In this document: piece after piece, positions 53,137 to 61,861 of the stretch
Layout of the letters: the number at the start of each line of letters is the position of its first letter
Numbering within the stretch: the first letter of the stretch is position 1
NCBI RefSeq assembly: GCF_005116645.1
Contig: NZ_SWCM01000002.1
Location: 310,001 to 374,000, forward strand
DNA: 64,000 nucleotides
DNA from: Desulfopila sp. IMCC35006
GTDB lineage: Bacteria; Desulfobacterota; Desulfobulbia; Desulfobulbales; Desulfocapsaceae
Reading direction: 5' to 3'
Notes under the pieces: model-generated
Seen by the model: the letters and a program-made list of their open reading frames with translations, nothing else
What the model was told of the DNA's origin: nothing
The model's database searches: none
Program-made: the position numbers and the translations under genes

Positions 53137-53532
53137 ATGACCAATTGTGATCCCAAATTATCTGAACTCATTTCGACCATAAAAACTCTTAGAGGAGAAG
53201 ACGGTTGTCCCTGGGACAGACGGCAGAACCACATCTCTTTACTCAAATATCTCAAATCGGAATGCCAGGAGCTCATTGATGCCATAGAAAATGATGACCC
53301 CGTAAACATCTGCGAAGAACTTGGCGACCTTCTCTATCTTATAGTTATGATTTCTGAGATAGGCAATGACCAGGGAAATTTCGACCTCTCCGATGTTCTT
53401 AGAACCGTCAATGAAAAACTCATTCGTCGTCATCCGCATGTTTTCGCCGGCCAGCCCTATGAAAATGAAGAACAACTGGCCGCGCAGTGGGAAGCCATCA
53501 AAGCAGAGGAAAAGAAAAAAAATACTGTTTGA
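53137..53532 (+). CDS. mazG: MazG-like nucleotide pyrophosphohydrolase
   Basis: The 131-aa protein is a single MazG domain (full MazG has two, about 260 aa). GEDGCPWDRRQNHISLLKYL and the EELGDLLYLIVMISEIG motif give the E-x2-E-x12-E-x2-D Mg site. It hydrolyses nucleoside triphosphates to monophosphates and may clean the pool or lower (p)ppGpp. Its stop codon overlaps the -35 box of the rpsF promoter. Confidence 0.9.
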   Translation: MTNCDPKLSELISTIKTLRGEDGCPWDRRQNHISLLKYLKSECQELIDAIENDDPVNICEELGDLLYLIVMISEIGNDQGNFDLSDVLRTVNEKLIRRHPHVFAGQPYENEEQLAAQWEAIKAEEKKKNTV

Positions 53533-53557
53533 CACATCTTCCCTGCCTATGTAATAT
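53529..53557 (+). promoter_or_regulatory. Consensus sigma-70 promoter for the rpsF operon
   Basis: TTGACA (53529-53534), 17 nt spacer, TAATAT (53552-53557). This is a near-perfect housekeeping promoter; the -35 box contains the TGA stop of the mazG-like gene. Confidence 0.85.
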
Positions 53558-53564
53558 AGTCAGT

Positions 53565-53739
53565 TTTTTACTGAGAGGCAAACCGCAGAATTCATTTTTC
53601 AGGTGCACCTTCAGTATACTCATAATAACAATGTGTTATTATGACCTTCTTGCTCTCTCCCATGATTGATTCAAGGTGTGAGGGCCGAAAATTGCGGGAA
53701 TGAGACCCGCAAAAACCATACGTCCACGAGGAGGAACGC
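53565..53739 (+). promoter_or_regulatory. Structured leader of the rpsF-rpsR operon
   Basis: The 175-nt leader holds a CATAATAACA/TGTTATTATG hairpin (53619-53643) and, just before the gene, GGTGTGAGGGCCG followed by the stem TTGCGGG/CCCGCAA. A GGTG-plus-CCG arrangement recalls the S6:S18 autoregulatory RNA, but the fit is only partial. AGGAGG is 7 nt before the ATG. Confidence 0.4.
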
Positions 53740-54159
53740 ATGCGCAGGTACGAAACGATCTTCATTCTACGCCCGAATGCCGGGGAAGAAGAGATCAACC
53801 GAGTTATCGAAAGCACCAGTAAAATTATTCTCGATGAAAAGGGAACAATTATCGAGTTGGCCAAGTGGGGCATGAAAAAACTGGCCTATCTCATTAAAAA
53901 AGAAAGCCTTGGCTACTATGTTTATTGTGACTATGCCGGTACCCCGGCGGCAGTTTCGGAAATTGAACGAAAATTCAGAATCGATGACCTCGTATTGAAA
54001 TATCTGACCATCAAGACTGCAAATTCCATCACCGAAGAGGGTATCGAAGAAGCGATGGCAGCAATAGCCGCCAAAGCCACTGCCCTGCAGGAGAGTGAGG
54101 AAACGGATGATGGCGAATCTGATGACGTTGAAAACAATGACGATGAAGACGCCGAGTAA
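53740..54159 (+). CDS. rpsF: 30S ribosomal protein S6
   Basis: The 139-aa protein has the S6 start MRRYETIFILRPNAGEEEI and an extended acidic tail (EETDDGESDDVENNDDEDAE), longer than in E. coli where glutamates are added by RimK. It binds S18 in the 30S platform. First gene of the operon with rpsR. Confidence 0.96.
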   Translation: MRRYETIFILRPNAGEEEINRVIESTSKIILDEKGTIIELAKWGMKKLAYLIKKESLGYYVYCDYAGTPAAVSEIERKFRIDDLVLKYLTIKTANSITEEGIEEAMAAIAAKATALQESEETDDGESDDVENNDDEDAE

Positions 54160-54207
54160 AAATTACTCGGTATCTTGTCAAGATCTTTAATCCCGGAGGG
54201 TACTTTC

Positions 54208-54453
54208 ATGGCTCAAAGACCACAAAAAAAACTTTTCACCCGCAGAAAATCCTGTCGATTCTGTGGTGAGAAAGATTTAGTTGTTAACTATAAAGACGTA
54301 AAAACACTTAGAAATTTTGTTTCAGAGAGAGGGAAGATCATTCCTCGCCGCATTGTCGGAACATGTGCCACACATCAGCGTCAACTGTGTGAGGCCATCA
54401 AGCAGGCACGGCAGATCGCTTTTCTGCCTTATGCTGGATCGTCTCAGGGATAA
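54208..54453 (+). CDS. rpsR: 30S ribosomal protein S18
   Basis: The 81-aa protein from ATG 54208 (CGGAGGG upstream) has [20 protein letters not shown] and the C-terminal [20 protein letters not shown] CxxC is kept, so it is the zinc-binding-type S18. An upstream in-frame start at 54175 is not preferred. Confidence 0.96.
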   Translation: MAQRPQKKLFTRRKSCRFCGEKDLVVNYKDVKTLRNFVSERGKIIPRRIVGTCATHQRQLCEAIKQARQIAFLPYAGSSQG

Positions 54454-54479
54454 TCTACAGGGAACAGCAGGGAATTAAG

Positions 54480-55451
54480 GTGACCAGCCAGGGAAATCAA
54501 CAGCCGAGAATAGGCCGAATTGCCCGGACGATTCTGTTTGCTTCCCTGGCAATCATTCTTCCTGGAGTACAGTGGTCCCTGTTTGGCTGGCTGTATCTAT
54601 TTTTGCCGCTGGTGGCTTTTTATACACTGTCCAGCTACGGAGGATTCATCGGAAAACGGTTGCTTGGCGTCACCGCGGTCATAGCATTCGTTGCGTATCT
54701 CCTGCTAAATAATATTGAATTTTTCGGTTTTTCTTTCGCGCTGTTATTTTCCGGGTACGTTCTCTTTGTTTCGGCGGACCGGCACGACAGTCCTGCAATA
54801 AGCGGCCTGAAAAGTTCTCTTGCGCTGGCCGGCAGCTGGGTCGTTATTTTCACCGTGCTTTCTATCGGTTCGGATGTATCGGCTTATGGACAGTTTCTAA
54901 ACTCTCTGGATGAAGGAATTACCGAGGCAACCAACTATTACCGGCAGAATAATGATATTTCAGCAGATACCCTGCTGATGCTTGAAACCACCCTCCACTG
55001 GATGAAGGTATATATCCCCCTGATAATGCCTTCAATTCTTGGTAGTTTCATTCTGACTCTTACCTGGTTTACCATGGTGGTTGGCAACGTACTTCTCCCG
55101 AAAACCGGAGGCAGTGCGCCATGGATGAGTTATCAATTCTGGCAATTGCCGGAGAAAACTATCTGGCTGGCTATAGGTGCCGGGCTATTCGTTCTTCTGC
55201 CTATCCAGATATTGAGAACCATCGGCATCAACGTTCTCGTTTTATTAAGCATGATCTACTGCTTTCAGGGGTTGTCTATCGCCGTTTTTTTTATGATTAA
55301 ATGGAAAGTACCCCTGCTGCTCAGATCTTTTTTTTATGTAATGATCATTTTTCAGTCGTTTGGTACAATCCTTCTGCTTGTCTTCGGTATTGGCGATATC
55401 TGGTTTGATTTTCGCAAACTCAAGCAAAAGGAAGGGAATCAACCAAAATAA
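54480..55451 (+). CDS. DUF2232 (YybS-like) membrane protein
   Basis: A 323-aa protein with about eight membrane segments, starting at GTG. It corresponds to the YybS-type proteins regularly found between rpsR and rplI in deltaproteobacteria and Firmicutes. No catalytic residues stand out. Function is unknown; a role in membrane or ECF-like transport has been suggested for relatives but is not visible here. Confidence 0.85.
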   Translation: MTSQGNQQPRIGRIARTILFASLAIILPGVQWSLFGWLYLFLPLVAFYTLSSYGGFIGKRLLGVTAVIAFVAYLLLNNIEFFGFSFALLFSGYVLFVSADRHDSPAISGLKSSLALAGSWVVIFTVLSIGSDVSAYGQFLNSLDEGITEATNYYRQNNDISADTLLMLETTLHWMKVYIPLIMPSILGSFILTLTWFTMVVGNVLLPKTGGSAPWMSYQFWQLPEKTIWLAIGAGLFVLLPIQILRTIGINVLVLLSMIYCFQGLSIAVFFMIKWKVPLLLRSFFYVMIIFQSFGTILLLVFGIGDIWFDFRKLKQKEGNQPK

Positions 55452-55524
55452 TAATTACCGGCACGGTGTTCTCTTAATCACTGAGCCCGGTTTATGAGAC
55501 CTATTTTCATAGGAGTTTAGGAAT

Positions 55525-55977
55525 ATGGAACTTATTTTAAAACAAGCAATCAGCTCTCTCGGCCTCGAAGGGGACGTCGTAACAGTCAAACCCGGCTATG
55601 GTCGTAACTATCTTCTTCCACAGGGCAAAGCTGTTCAGGCGACTGCAGCTAATCTTGCCCTTCTTGAAAAAGATAAGGCAGCCATCGAAGCTCGACGTGC
55701 CAAAGAACAGAAACAGGCTGAAGACGTTGCCAAAAAAATATCCGGACTTACCATTGTCATCGAGCAACTGGCCGGTATTGACGAACGCCTTTTCGGTTCG
55801 GTCACCACCGCAGATATCTGTGCAAAACTCGCTGAGCTCGATGTGACTGTTGATAAAAGACAGATCCTGTTGAACGAGCCGGTTAAAACCCTTGGCGAAA
55901 CAAAGATCCAGGTAAAGGTTGGTTTCAATGTGACCGCTGAGTTCACGCTCAACGTTGTACCTATCCAGGCTGGCTAA
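55525..55977 (+). CDS. rplI: 50S ribosomal protein L9
   Basis: The 150-aa protein begins MELILKQAISSLGLEGDVV with the GYGRNYLLPQGKA N-domain, a long connecting helix and a C-terminal domain. It is the fourth member of the rpsF operon. A hairpin terminator follows. Confidence 0.96.
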   Translation: MELILKQAISSLGLEGDVVTVKPGYGRNYLLPQGKAVQATAANLALLEKDKAAIEARRAKEQKQAEDVAKKISGLTIVIEQLAGIDERLFGSVTTADICAKLAELDVTVDKRQILLNEPVKTLGETKIQVKVGFNVTAEFTLNVVPIQAG

Positions 55978-56061
55978 CACGGCCCGGAGCGTTGGCGGCA
56001 ACCATCGACTGCACGGTAATGGGTTCTCAGACCAGTTCCTTTTACCGGTTATTCGAAGATG

Positions 56062-56100
56062 AAAACACACCTGGAGGCTTGACCTTCATGGTGTGTTTTT
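56062..56100 (+). terminator. Intrinsic terminator after rplI
   Basis: AAAACACACC / GGTGTGTTTT stem with an 18-nt loop and T-run (TTTTTG). It lies 85 nt past the rplI stop and before the dnaB start. Confidence 0.8.
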
Positions 56101-56170
56101 GTTTAATGGCTCCCTGGGTATCCGGTACTCCTTCATACCAGCCAGGCAAGATTTTATTTTTCGGTTAATA

Positions 56171-57556
56171 ATGAACAATTTTGAGAAGATACCTGATCCT
56201 TCGCGATCAGTGGTTCCCTCTGGGATACCGCCGCAGAATGTTGAAGCGGAACAGGCCGTCCTCGGCTCGATTCTGCTTAAGGCGGACCTGCTTGGTGCGG
56301 TTCTTGAAATTCTTACCCCTGAGGATTTCTATAAAAACAATCATCGTCTGATTTATGACGCGATGATTGATCTGTTTGAAAAAAACGAACCGCAGGATCT
56401 TCTTACCGTCTCGAATTTACTGAAAAACAATAATACGCTCGATCAGGTTGGTGGACCGACATATCTTGCATCGCTCACCTCGATTGTGCCGGTAACCGCC
56501 AATGTTACAAGTTACGCCAAAATCATCCGTGAAAAATCGATACTGCGCAGGCTTATCTCGGTCAACACCAATATTGCCGCCAGGTGTTATGAAGAACAGA
56601 ATGATATTGATATTCTGGTAGATGAGGCAGAGCAGGCAATTTTTGACATTGCCGGATCCAAAGGAAGCCAATATTTTACCCACATTAAAACAATTGTTCC
56701 AAAAGCCTTTGCCACCGTTGAGCAGCTATACAAAAGAAAAGAATTCATCACCGGAGTTCCCACAGGCTATAACCTGATTGACAAAATGACAGCCGGGCTC
56801 CAGCCTTCGGATCTTATTATCATCGCAGCCAGACCATCCATGGGTAAAACCTCCTTTGCCATGAACATTGCCCAGCATGCTGCCCTCGTCGAAAAGACCG
56901 GAGTGGCTGTTTTCAGTCTGGAGATGTCAAAAGAACAGTTGGTTATGCGTCTGTTAAGTTCGGTAGGAAGGATAGATTCCCAGCGCATCAGAACCGGCAA
57001 CATGCACAGCGAAGACTGGCCAAAACTGACCCGAGCCGTAGGTATGTTATCGGAAGCTCCCATCTTCATCGACGATACACCGGCCATCTCTGTGCTGGAA
57101 ATGCGGGCAAAAGTACGAAGACTGGCGTCGCAGCACGAGATCGGCCTGATCGTCGTCGACTACCTCCAGCTCATGCGCGGACGGAGCACGGAAAACCGAA
57201 CCCAGGAGATCAGTGACATCTCCCGTTCTTTGAAAGCCCTGGCCAAGGAACACGCAATTCCGGTTATGGCCCTGTCACAGCTGAACAGAGGACTGGAGAG
57301 CCGAACCGATAAACGCCCCATGATGTCTGACCTCCGCGAGTCCGGTGCCATTGAGCAGGATGCCGATGTCATATGCTTCATCTACCGTGACGAGGTCTAC
57401 AATAAAGCAGAAGACAATCCGGAGCGAGGCTCGGCCGAGATCATTATCGGCAAACAGAGAAATGGACCTACCGGCGTTGCACGATTGACATTTGTCAAAG
57501 AATTTACCATGTTTGAAAACATGAGCAATTATGAAGAACAGGAAGGGTTTATCTAA
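56171..57556 (+). CDS. dnaB: Replicative DNA helicase DnaB
   Basis: From ATG 56171 the protein is 461 aa. The N-terminal helical domain opens PPQNVEAEQAVLGSILL; the RecA-like core has the Walker A loop AARPSMGKTSFAMN, LIVVDYLQLM, and SQLNRGLESRTDKRPMMSDL. No intein is present. It unwinds DNA ahead of the replisome. A CCCGG/CCGGG hairpin with T-run follows at about 57556-57592. Confidence 0.95.
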   Translation: MNNFEKIPDPSRSVVPSGIPPQNVEAEQAVLGSILLKADLLGAVLEILTPEDFYKNNHRLIYDAMIDLFEKNEPQDLLTVSNLLKNNNTLDQVGGPTYLASLTSIVPVTANVTSYAKIIREKSILRRLISVNTNIAARCYEEQNDIDILVDEAEQAIFDIAGSKGSQYFTHIKTIVPKAFATVEQLYKRKEFITGVPTGYNLIDKMTAGLQPSDLIIIAARPSMGKTSFAMNIAQHAALVEKTGVAVFSLEMSKEQLVMRLLSSVGRIDSQRIRTGNMHSEDWPKLTRAVGMLSEAPIFIDDTPAISVLEMRAKVRRLASQHEIGLIVVDYLQLMRGRSTENRTQEISDISRSLKALAKEHAIPVMALSQLNRGLESRTDKRPMMSDLRESGAIEQDADVICFIYRDEVYNKAEDNPERGSAEIIIGKQRNGPTGVARLTFVKEFTMFENMSNYEEQEGFI

Positions 57557-57605
57557 CCCCGGTAAACGGAAAATAAGCCGGGATTATTTTTAATACTCGC
57601 TTGTC

Positions 57606-57669
57606 GGGTGCTCTTTTCAGTACCCCCTTGAGGGGTGCTCTGTTTAGTACCCTGAGGGGTATAAGTACC
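57606..57669 (+). repeat. Short tandem repeat between dnaB and leuS
   Basis: Units beginning GGGTGCTCT at 57606 (27 bp) and 57633 (24 bp), then a partial third unit from 57657. Each ends in GTACCC...TGAG, so adjoining copies form small CCCC/GGGG hairpins in the leuS leader. Confidence 0.6.
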
Positions 57670-57748
57670 TTACAGATTATTGACACCTTTATTTCTTCTT
57701 TTTCAATAGACAGGAAACATTTTAACAACTGTATTTTGAGGCAAGACA

Positions 57749-60241
57749 ATGACCGAAGATAACGCCATTTCAAATAAGTACGACTTTAAATCCATTGAGG
57801 CTAAATGGCAGGCAGTATGGCAAGACGGCGAAGTATATAAAGTTACTGAGGACGATTCGAAAGAAAAATATTACCTGCTGGAAATGTTTCCTTATCCTTC
57901 CGGACGCATTCACATGGGCCACGTGCGCAACTATTCAATTGGCGATGTGGTCGCGAGATACAAACGGATGCGCGGCTATAATGTCCTCCACCCGATGGGC
58001 TGGGATGCCTTCGGTCTGCCCGCGGAAAATGCCGCGCAAAAAAATAACAGTCATCCCGCCACCTGGACCTACGACAATATAGATTACATGCGCAACCAGC
58101 TGCATCAGCTTGGCCTGTCGTACGACTGGAGCAGGGAAATAGCCACCTGCAACCCGAAATATTATCAATGGGAGCAACTTCTTTTTATTGAGATGTACAA
58201 CAAGGGGATCGTCTACGAGAAAGTCACCACCGTTAACTGGTGTGAATCCTGTCAGACCGTCCTGGCCAATGAACAGGTCATAGAAGGAACATGCTGGCGC
58301 TGCGACGAACCGGTCTATCCCCGAAAGATGAATGGCTGGTTTTTTAAAATCACCGACTACGCGGAAGAACTGCTCCGTGACCTCGACCAGCTTACCGGCT
58401 GGCCGGAAAAAGTACTGACGATGCAGCGCAACTGGATCGGCAAATCCACCGGCCTCACCTGCGATTTTGCGGTGGCGGATCTGGATTGTACCATTTCCAT
58501 TTTCACCACCAGACCGGATACCATTTTCGGGGTCACATTCATGTCCATTGCCGCCGAACATCCGCTGCTGGACACCCTTATTGCCGGCACCGACCGGGAA
58601 ACTGAAATCCGCCGCTTCACCGAAGAAATCCTCACCCAGAAGCAGCGGCAATCGGTTGAAGTCGTGCCCGAAAAAGAAGGTATTTTTACCGGCCGCTACT
58701 GTATCAATCCCTTTAACGGCGAAAAACTGCCGATTTATGTGGCGAATTTTGTGCTGATGGAATATGGCACCGGTGCGGTTATGGCGGTACCGGCGCATGA
58801 CGAGAGGGACTTTGAGTTTGCCCGAAAGTATGGTTTACCAGTCAGTCCGGTGGTCGTACCCGAAGGCATCGAGCTTGATCCGACAACTATGCAGGAGGCA
58901 TCGACCATTCCCGGCATACTGGAGAATTCTGGCCAGTTCAGCGGGATGGATTCTCTTGCTGCCCAGGCGGCAATAATACAATTTGCCGAAGAAAACCACT
59001 TCGGTTCCGCACACGTCACCTATCGGCTGCGTGACTGGGGTATTTCCAGGCAACGATATTGGGGGGCCCCCATTCCGATGATCCATTGCGACCGATGCGG
59101 CGTGCAGCCCGTGCCGCTTGACCAATTGCCGGTGGTACTGCCTGAAGATCCCGAGGTCGGCAGCGCCTGCCTGCCTTTACATAAACGCCCGTCCTTTATC
59201 GCCACCAGTTGCCCGAAGTGCGGCCAGCCGGCTGAAAGAGAAACCGATACCATGGACACCTTCATGGAATCCTCCTGGTATTTTGCCAGATACGTCTGTC
59301 CGCGGCATACCGATTCCCCCATTGACCGCGACAAAGCCGCCTACTGGCTGCCGGTTGACCAGTATATCGGCGGGGTGGAGCACGCCATCCTCCACCTGCT
59401 CTATTCCCGCTTTTTCACCAAGGTTCTCCGGGACCTCGGCTACCTTGATATCGACGAACCGTTCACCAATCTTCTCACCCAGGGCATGGTTATCAAGGAC
59501 GGTACCAAGATGTCCAAGTCAAAAGGCAATGTAGTCGATCCCAACGATTTAATTCAGGAGTACGGCGCCGACACGGTCAGACTGTTCAGCCTGTTTGCCG
59601 CGCCTCCGGAAAGAGATCTTGAATGGAGTTCCCAGGGAGTTGAAGGATCTTCCCGATTTTTAAACCGGGTTTACCGGCTGATACTTGCCTGCAATGAACT
59701 ACTCGACTGCGATCCGAACATTCCCGCGCAACTGAGTGCCCAGGGCAGGATTGTTCATCGGAAAACACATCAGACCATAAAACGGGTGACCGAAAATATT
59801 GAACAAAATTATCATTTTAATACCGCAATCAGTGCCATGATGGAGCTTTTTAACGTTCTTTCGACCTCGGTTGGAGAAAATGCGCAGGAACAGGTAGAAC
59901 CACCGGTGATCAGGCAGGCAATCTCCGTGCTCCTGCTGCTGCTCTCCCCGATGGTGCCGCATTTTGCCGCAGAAATGTGGGAGAAAATTGGCAATACGGA
60001 ACTCATTGAAAAACAACCATGGCCTGAGTTCGACGCAGAAGCGGCACAGGAAGATCTGCTCACCATCGTTATACAGGTAAACGGCAAAGTCCGATCACGG
60101 CTTGAAGTGCCTGTCGAAGTTACCGATGAATTTCTTATCGAGAAAGCGCTGGCGGACGAGAACACTGTCAAATTCATCGACGGAAAAACAATTAGGAAAA
60201 CCATTGTCGTCAAAAAGAAGCTGGTCAATATTGTTGTCTGA
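57749..60241 (+). CDS. leuS: Leucyl-tRNA synthetase
   Basis: The 830-aa class I enzyme has HMGH (FPYPSGRIHMGHVRNYSIGD) and KMSKS (DGTKMSKSKGNVVDPN) signatures, an editing domain in the middle and the C-terminal RNA-binding domain (VNGKVRSRLEVP). It charges tRNA-Leu. Length is typical of bacterial LeuS. Its stop is followed 61 nt later by lptE. Confidence 0.96.
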   Translation: MTEDNAISNKYDFKSIEAKWQAVWQDGEVYKVTEDDSKEKYYLLEMFPYPSGRIHMGHVRNYSIGDVVARYKRMRGYNVLHPMGWDAFGLPAENAAQKNNSHPATWTYDNIDYMRNQLHQLGLSYDWSREIATCNPKYYQWEQLLFIEMYNKGIVYEKVTTVNWCESCQTVLANEQVIEGTCWRCDEPVYPRKMNGWFFKITDYAEELLRDLDQLTGWPEKVLTMQRNWIGKSTGLTCDFAVADLDCTISIFTTRPDTIFGVTFMSIAAEHPLLDTLIAGTDRETEIRRFTEEILTQKQRQSVEVVPEKEGIFTGRYCINPFNGEKLPIYVANFVLMEYGTGAVMAVPAHDERDFEFARKYGLPVSPVVVPEGIELDPTTMQEASTIPGILENSGQFSGMDSLAAQAAIIQFAEENHFGSAHVTYRLRDWGISRQRYWGAPIPMIHCDRCGVQPVPLDQLPVVLPEDPEVGSACLPLHKRPSFIATSCPKCGQPAERETDTMDTFMESSWYFARYVCPRHTDSPIDRDKAAYWLPVDQYIGGVEHAILHLLYSRFFTKVLRDLGYLDIDEPFTNLLTQGMVIKDGTKMSKSKGNVVDPNDLIQEYGADTVRLFSLFAAPPERDLEWSSQGVEGSSRFLNRVYRLILACNELLDCDPNIPAQLSAQGRIVHRKTHQTIKRVTENIEQNYHFNTAISAMMELFNVLSTSVGENAQEQVEPPVIRQAISVLLLLLSPMVPHFAAEMWEKIGNTELIEKQPWPEFDAEAAQEDLLTIVIQVNGKVRSRLEVPVEVTDEFLIEKALADENTVKFIDGKTIRKTIVVKKKLVNIVV

Positions 60242-60302
60242 TACTCATGGTGGTGCCTGCTTTTCTACAAGTAGAACTCTTCCACGAAACAGGAGATGCA
60301 CA

Positions 60303-60827
60303 GTGAAAACAGTCCGGCATTTTTTTGCCATACTCGTAATGGCGGCAATGGTTTCAGCCTGCGGCTACCATAATCCCAATGTCTACAATGGTCCGTCTAA
60401 AACCATTTATATGACCGAATGGAAAAACAGAACCAGTGAACTGGGGCTTGATTCAGAAATATACAGATCCTTGACCAAATGGTTTCAAAAATCGGGGTCC
60501 ATTGCCACGGTTCGCACGAAAGAAGGTGCAGATCTGATCTTTGCCGGGGAAATCATCTCACTGGAGCTGCCGAGTCTGGCCTATGGCGAGAACAGTATAA
60601 CCACCCAGGTCAAAGTGATCCTAAGAGTTCGCTACATCCTGAAAGATTTTGCCACGAAAAAAATTGTCCTCGAGGTACCGAGTGAAACCTGGACCAAAGA
60701 ATTTCTCGTAGGTGACAGTTCCTCCTCAAACAGCAGTAATGAGAAGGAGGCTCTCGACACCATTATCGATGATATGTCGAAGAGAATATACCAGCGCACC
60801 ATTACAAAACTACGCACTGTACCCTGA
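60303..60827 (+). CDS. lptE: LPS-assembly lipoprotein LptE
   Basis: The 174-aa protein begins at GTG 60303 (AGGAGA 7 nt before). A lipobox (VSAC, Cys about residue 20) follows a signal sequence, so it should be lipid-anchored. DSEIYRSLTKWFQKSG and IFAGEIISLELPSLAYG fit LptE/RlpB, the plug of the LptD outer-membrane translocon. Its gene is by convention after leuS in many Gram-negatives. The long C-terminal Ser-rich part is slightly atypical. Confidence 0.88.
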   Translation: MKTVRHFFAILVMAAMVSACGYHNPNVYNGPSKTIYMTEWKNRTSELGLDSEIYRSLTKWFQKSGSIATVRTKEGADLIFAGEIISLELPSLAYGENSITTQVKVILRVRYILKDFATKKIVLEVPSETWTKEFLVGDSSSSNSSNEKEALDTIIDDMSKRIYQRTITKLRTVP

Positions 60828-60851
60828 TTAATAACCTCTCTCCGATAACCC

Positions 60852-60890
60852 AGGCAGAGCCAGAACTTGAATTTTCCGGCTCTGCCTTTT
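60852..60890 (+). terminator. Intrinsic terminator after lptE
   Basis: AGGCAGAGCC / GGCTCTGCCT 10-bp stem with a 16-nt loop and CTTTT tail, 24 nt past the stop. Confidence 0.85.
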
Positions 60891-60912
60891 CCCAGTCGCT
60901 TTCGCTCACTTC

Positions 60913-61845
60913 ATGCTTCGTATAGGTAAACTCGCATTTGACTCCCCTTTTGTCCTGGCCCCGCTTGCCGGATACACCGACTTGCCATTCCGGCTTCTCT
61001 GTCGCAGCTTTGGCGCCGGATACTGTGTCTCAGAGATGATCAGCTGCCATGGTCTTGTTTACCGTCAGGCAAACACCCTGAGAATGCTTGCATCGATCGC
61101 CGAGGAAAAACCCGTCGCCTTCCAGCTCTTTGGGGCGGACCCGGAAGCGATGGCCGATGCAGCCGAAATACTCGCGGCCTATAACCCGGATATGCTCGAT
61201 ATCAACATGGGCTGTCCGGTTCGAAAAGTCACCAGGAAAGGCGCCGGTGCTGCGTTGATGACCGATCTTCGCCTGGCGGAATCGATCCTGGCTAAAGTTG
61301 TTGCACGGGTCTCGCTGCCCATTACGGTCAAGATCAGATCAGGAAAAGACAGCCAGTCGATCAACGCTCCCGCCTTCGCCAGAATGCTCGAAGATACCGG
61401 GGCTTCGGCCATTACCGTACATGCCAGAACCTGGTCGCAGGCTTTTTCCGGTACCATAGACCAGGCTATCATCAGCCGGGTGAAACAGGCGGTCGCCATT
61501 CCGGTTATCGGCAATGGCGACATATTATCCTCTGCAGATGGCCGGCAGATGATGGAGGAAACCGGCTGCGACGGGGTGATGATCGGGCGCGGCGCCTTGG
61601 GCAACCCCTGGGTTTTTCAGGAATCCGGCCGCCCGAGCGAGGTGCGGGAGATTATGGCTGTTGCCGGAAGACATCTCGCCTTGATTGAGAAGTTTCTGCC
61701 GGCGGAAAGAGTGCTCGGCTACATAAAAAATCATATGTGCCGCTACTTTAAAGGACTGCCGGGCAGCTCGACGCTTCGGCAGAAAGTTTTGGCAGCACCG
61801 GATCTGCCCGCACTGAAAAGGCAGCTTGACCCTGACTTTCTGTAA
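60913..61845 (+). CDS. dus: tRNA-dihydrouridine synthase
   Basis: The 310-aa flavoenzyme has APLAGYTDLPFRLLCRSFG, the catalytic cysteine in NMGCPVRKVTRKGAGAAL and FMN-binding GNGDILSSADGRQM/GRGALGNPW. It reduces uridine to dihydrouridine in tRNA D-loops. Length suits DusB-type. Convergent with the M48 gene. Confidence 0.93.
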   Translation: MLRIGKLAFDSPFVLAPLAGYTDLPFRLLCRSFGAGYCVSEMISCHGLVYRQANTLRMLASIAEEKPVAFQLFGADPEAMADAAEILAAYNPDMLDINMGCPVRKVTRKGAGAALMTDLRLAESILAKVVARVSLPITVKIRSGKDSQSINAPAFARMLEDTGASAITVHARTWSQAFSGTIDQAIISRVKQAVAIPVIGNGDILSSADGRQMMEETGCDGVMIGRGALGNPWVFQESGRPSEVREIMAVAGRHLALIEKFLPAERVLGYIKNHMCRYFKGLPGSSTLRQKVLAAPDLPALKRQLDPDFL

Positions 61846-61861
61846 TTCCGTTACCTCAGTT

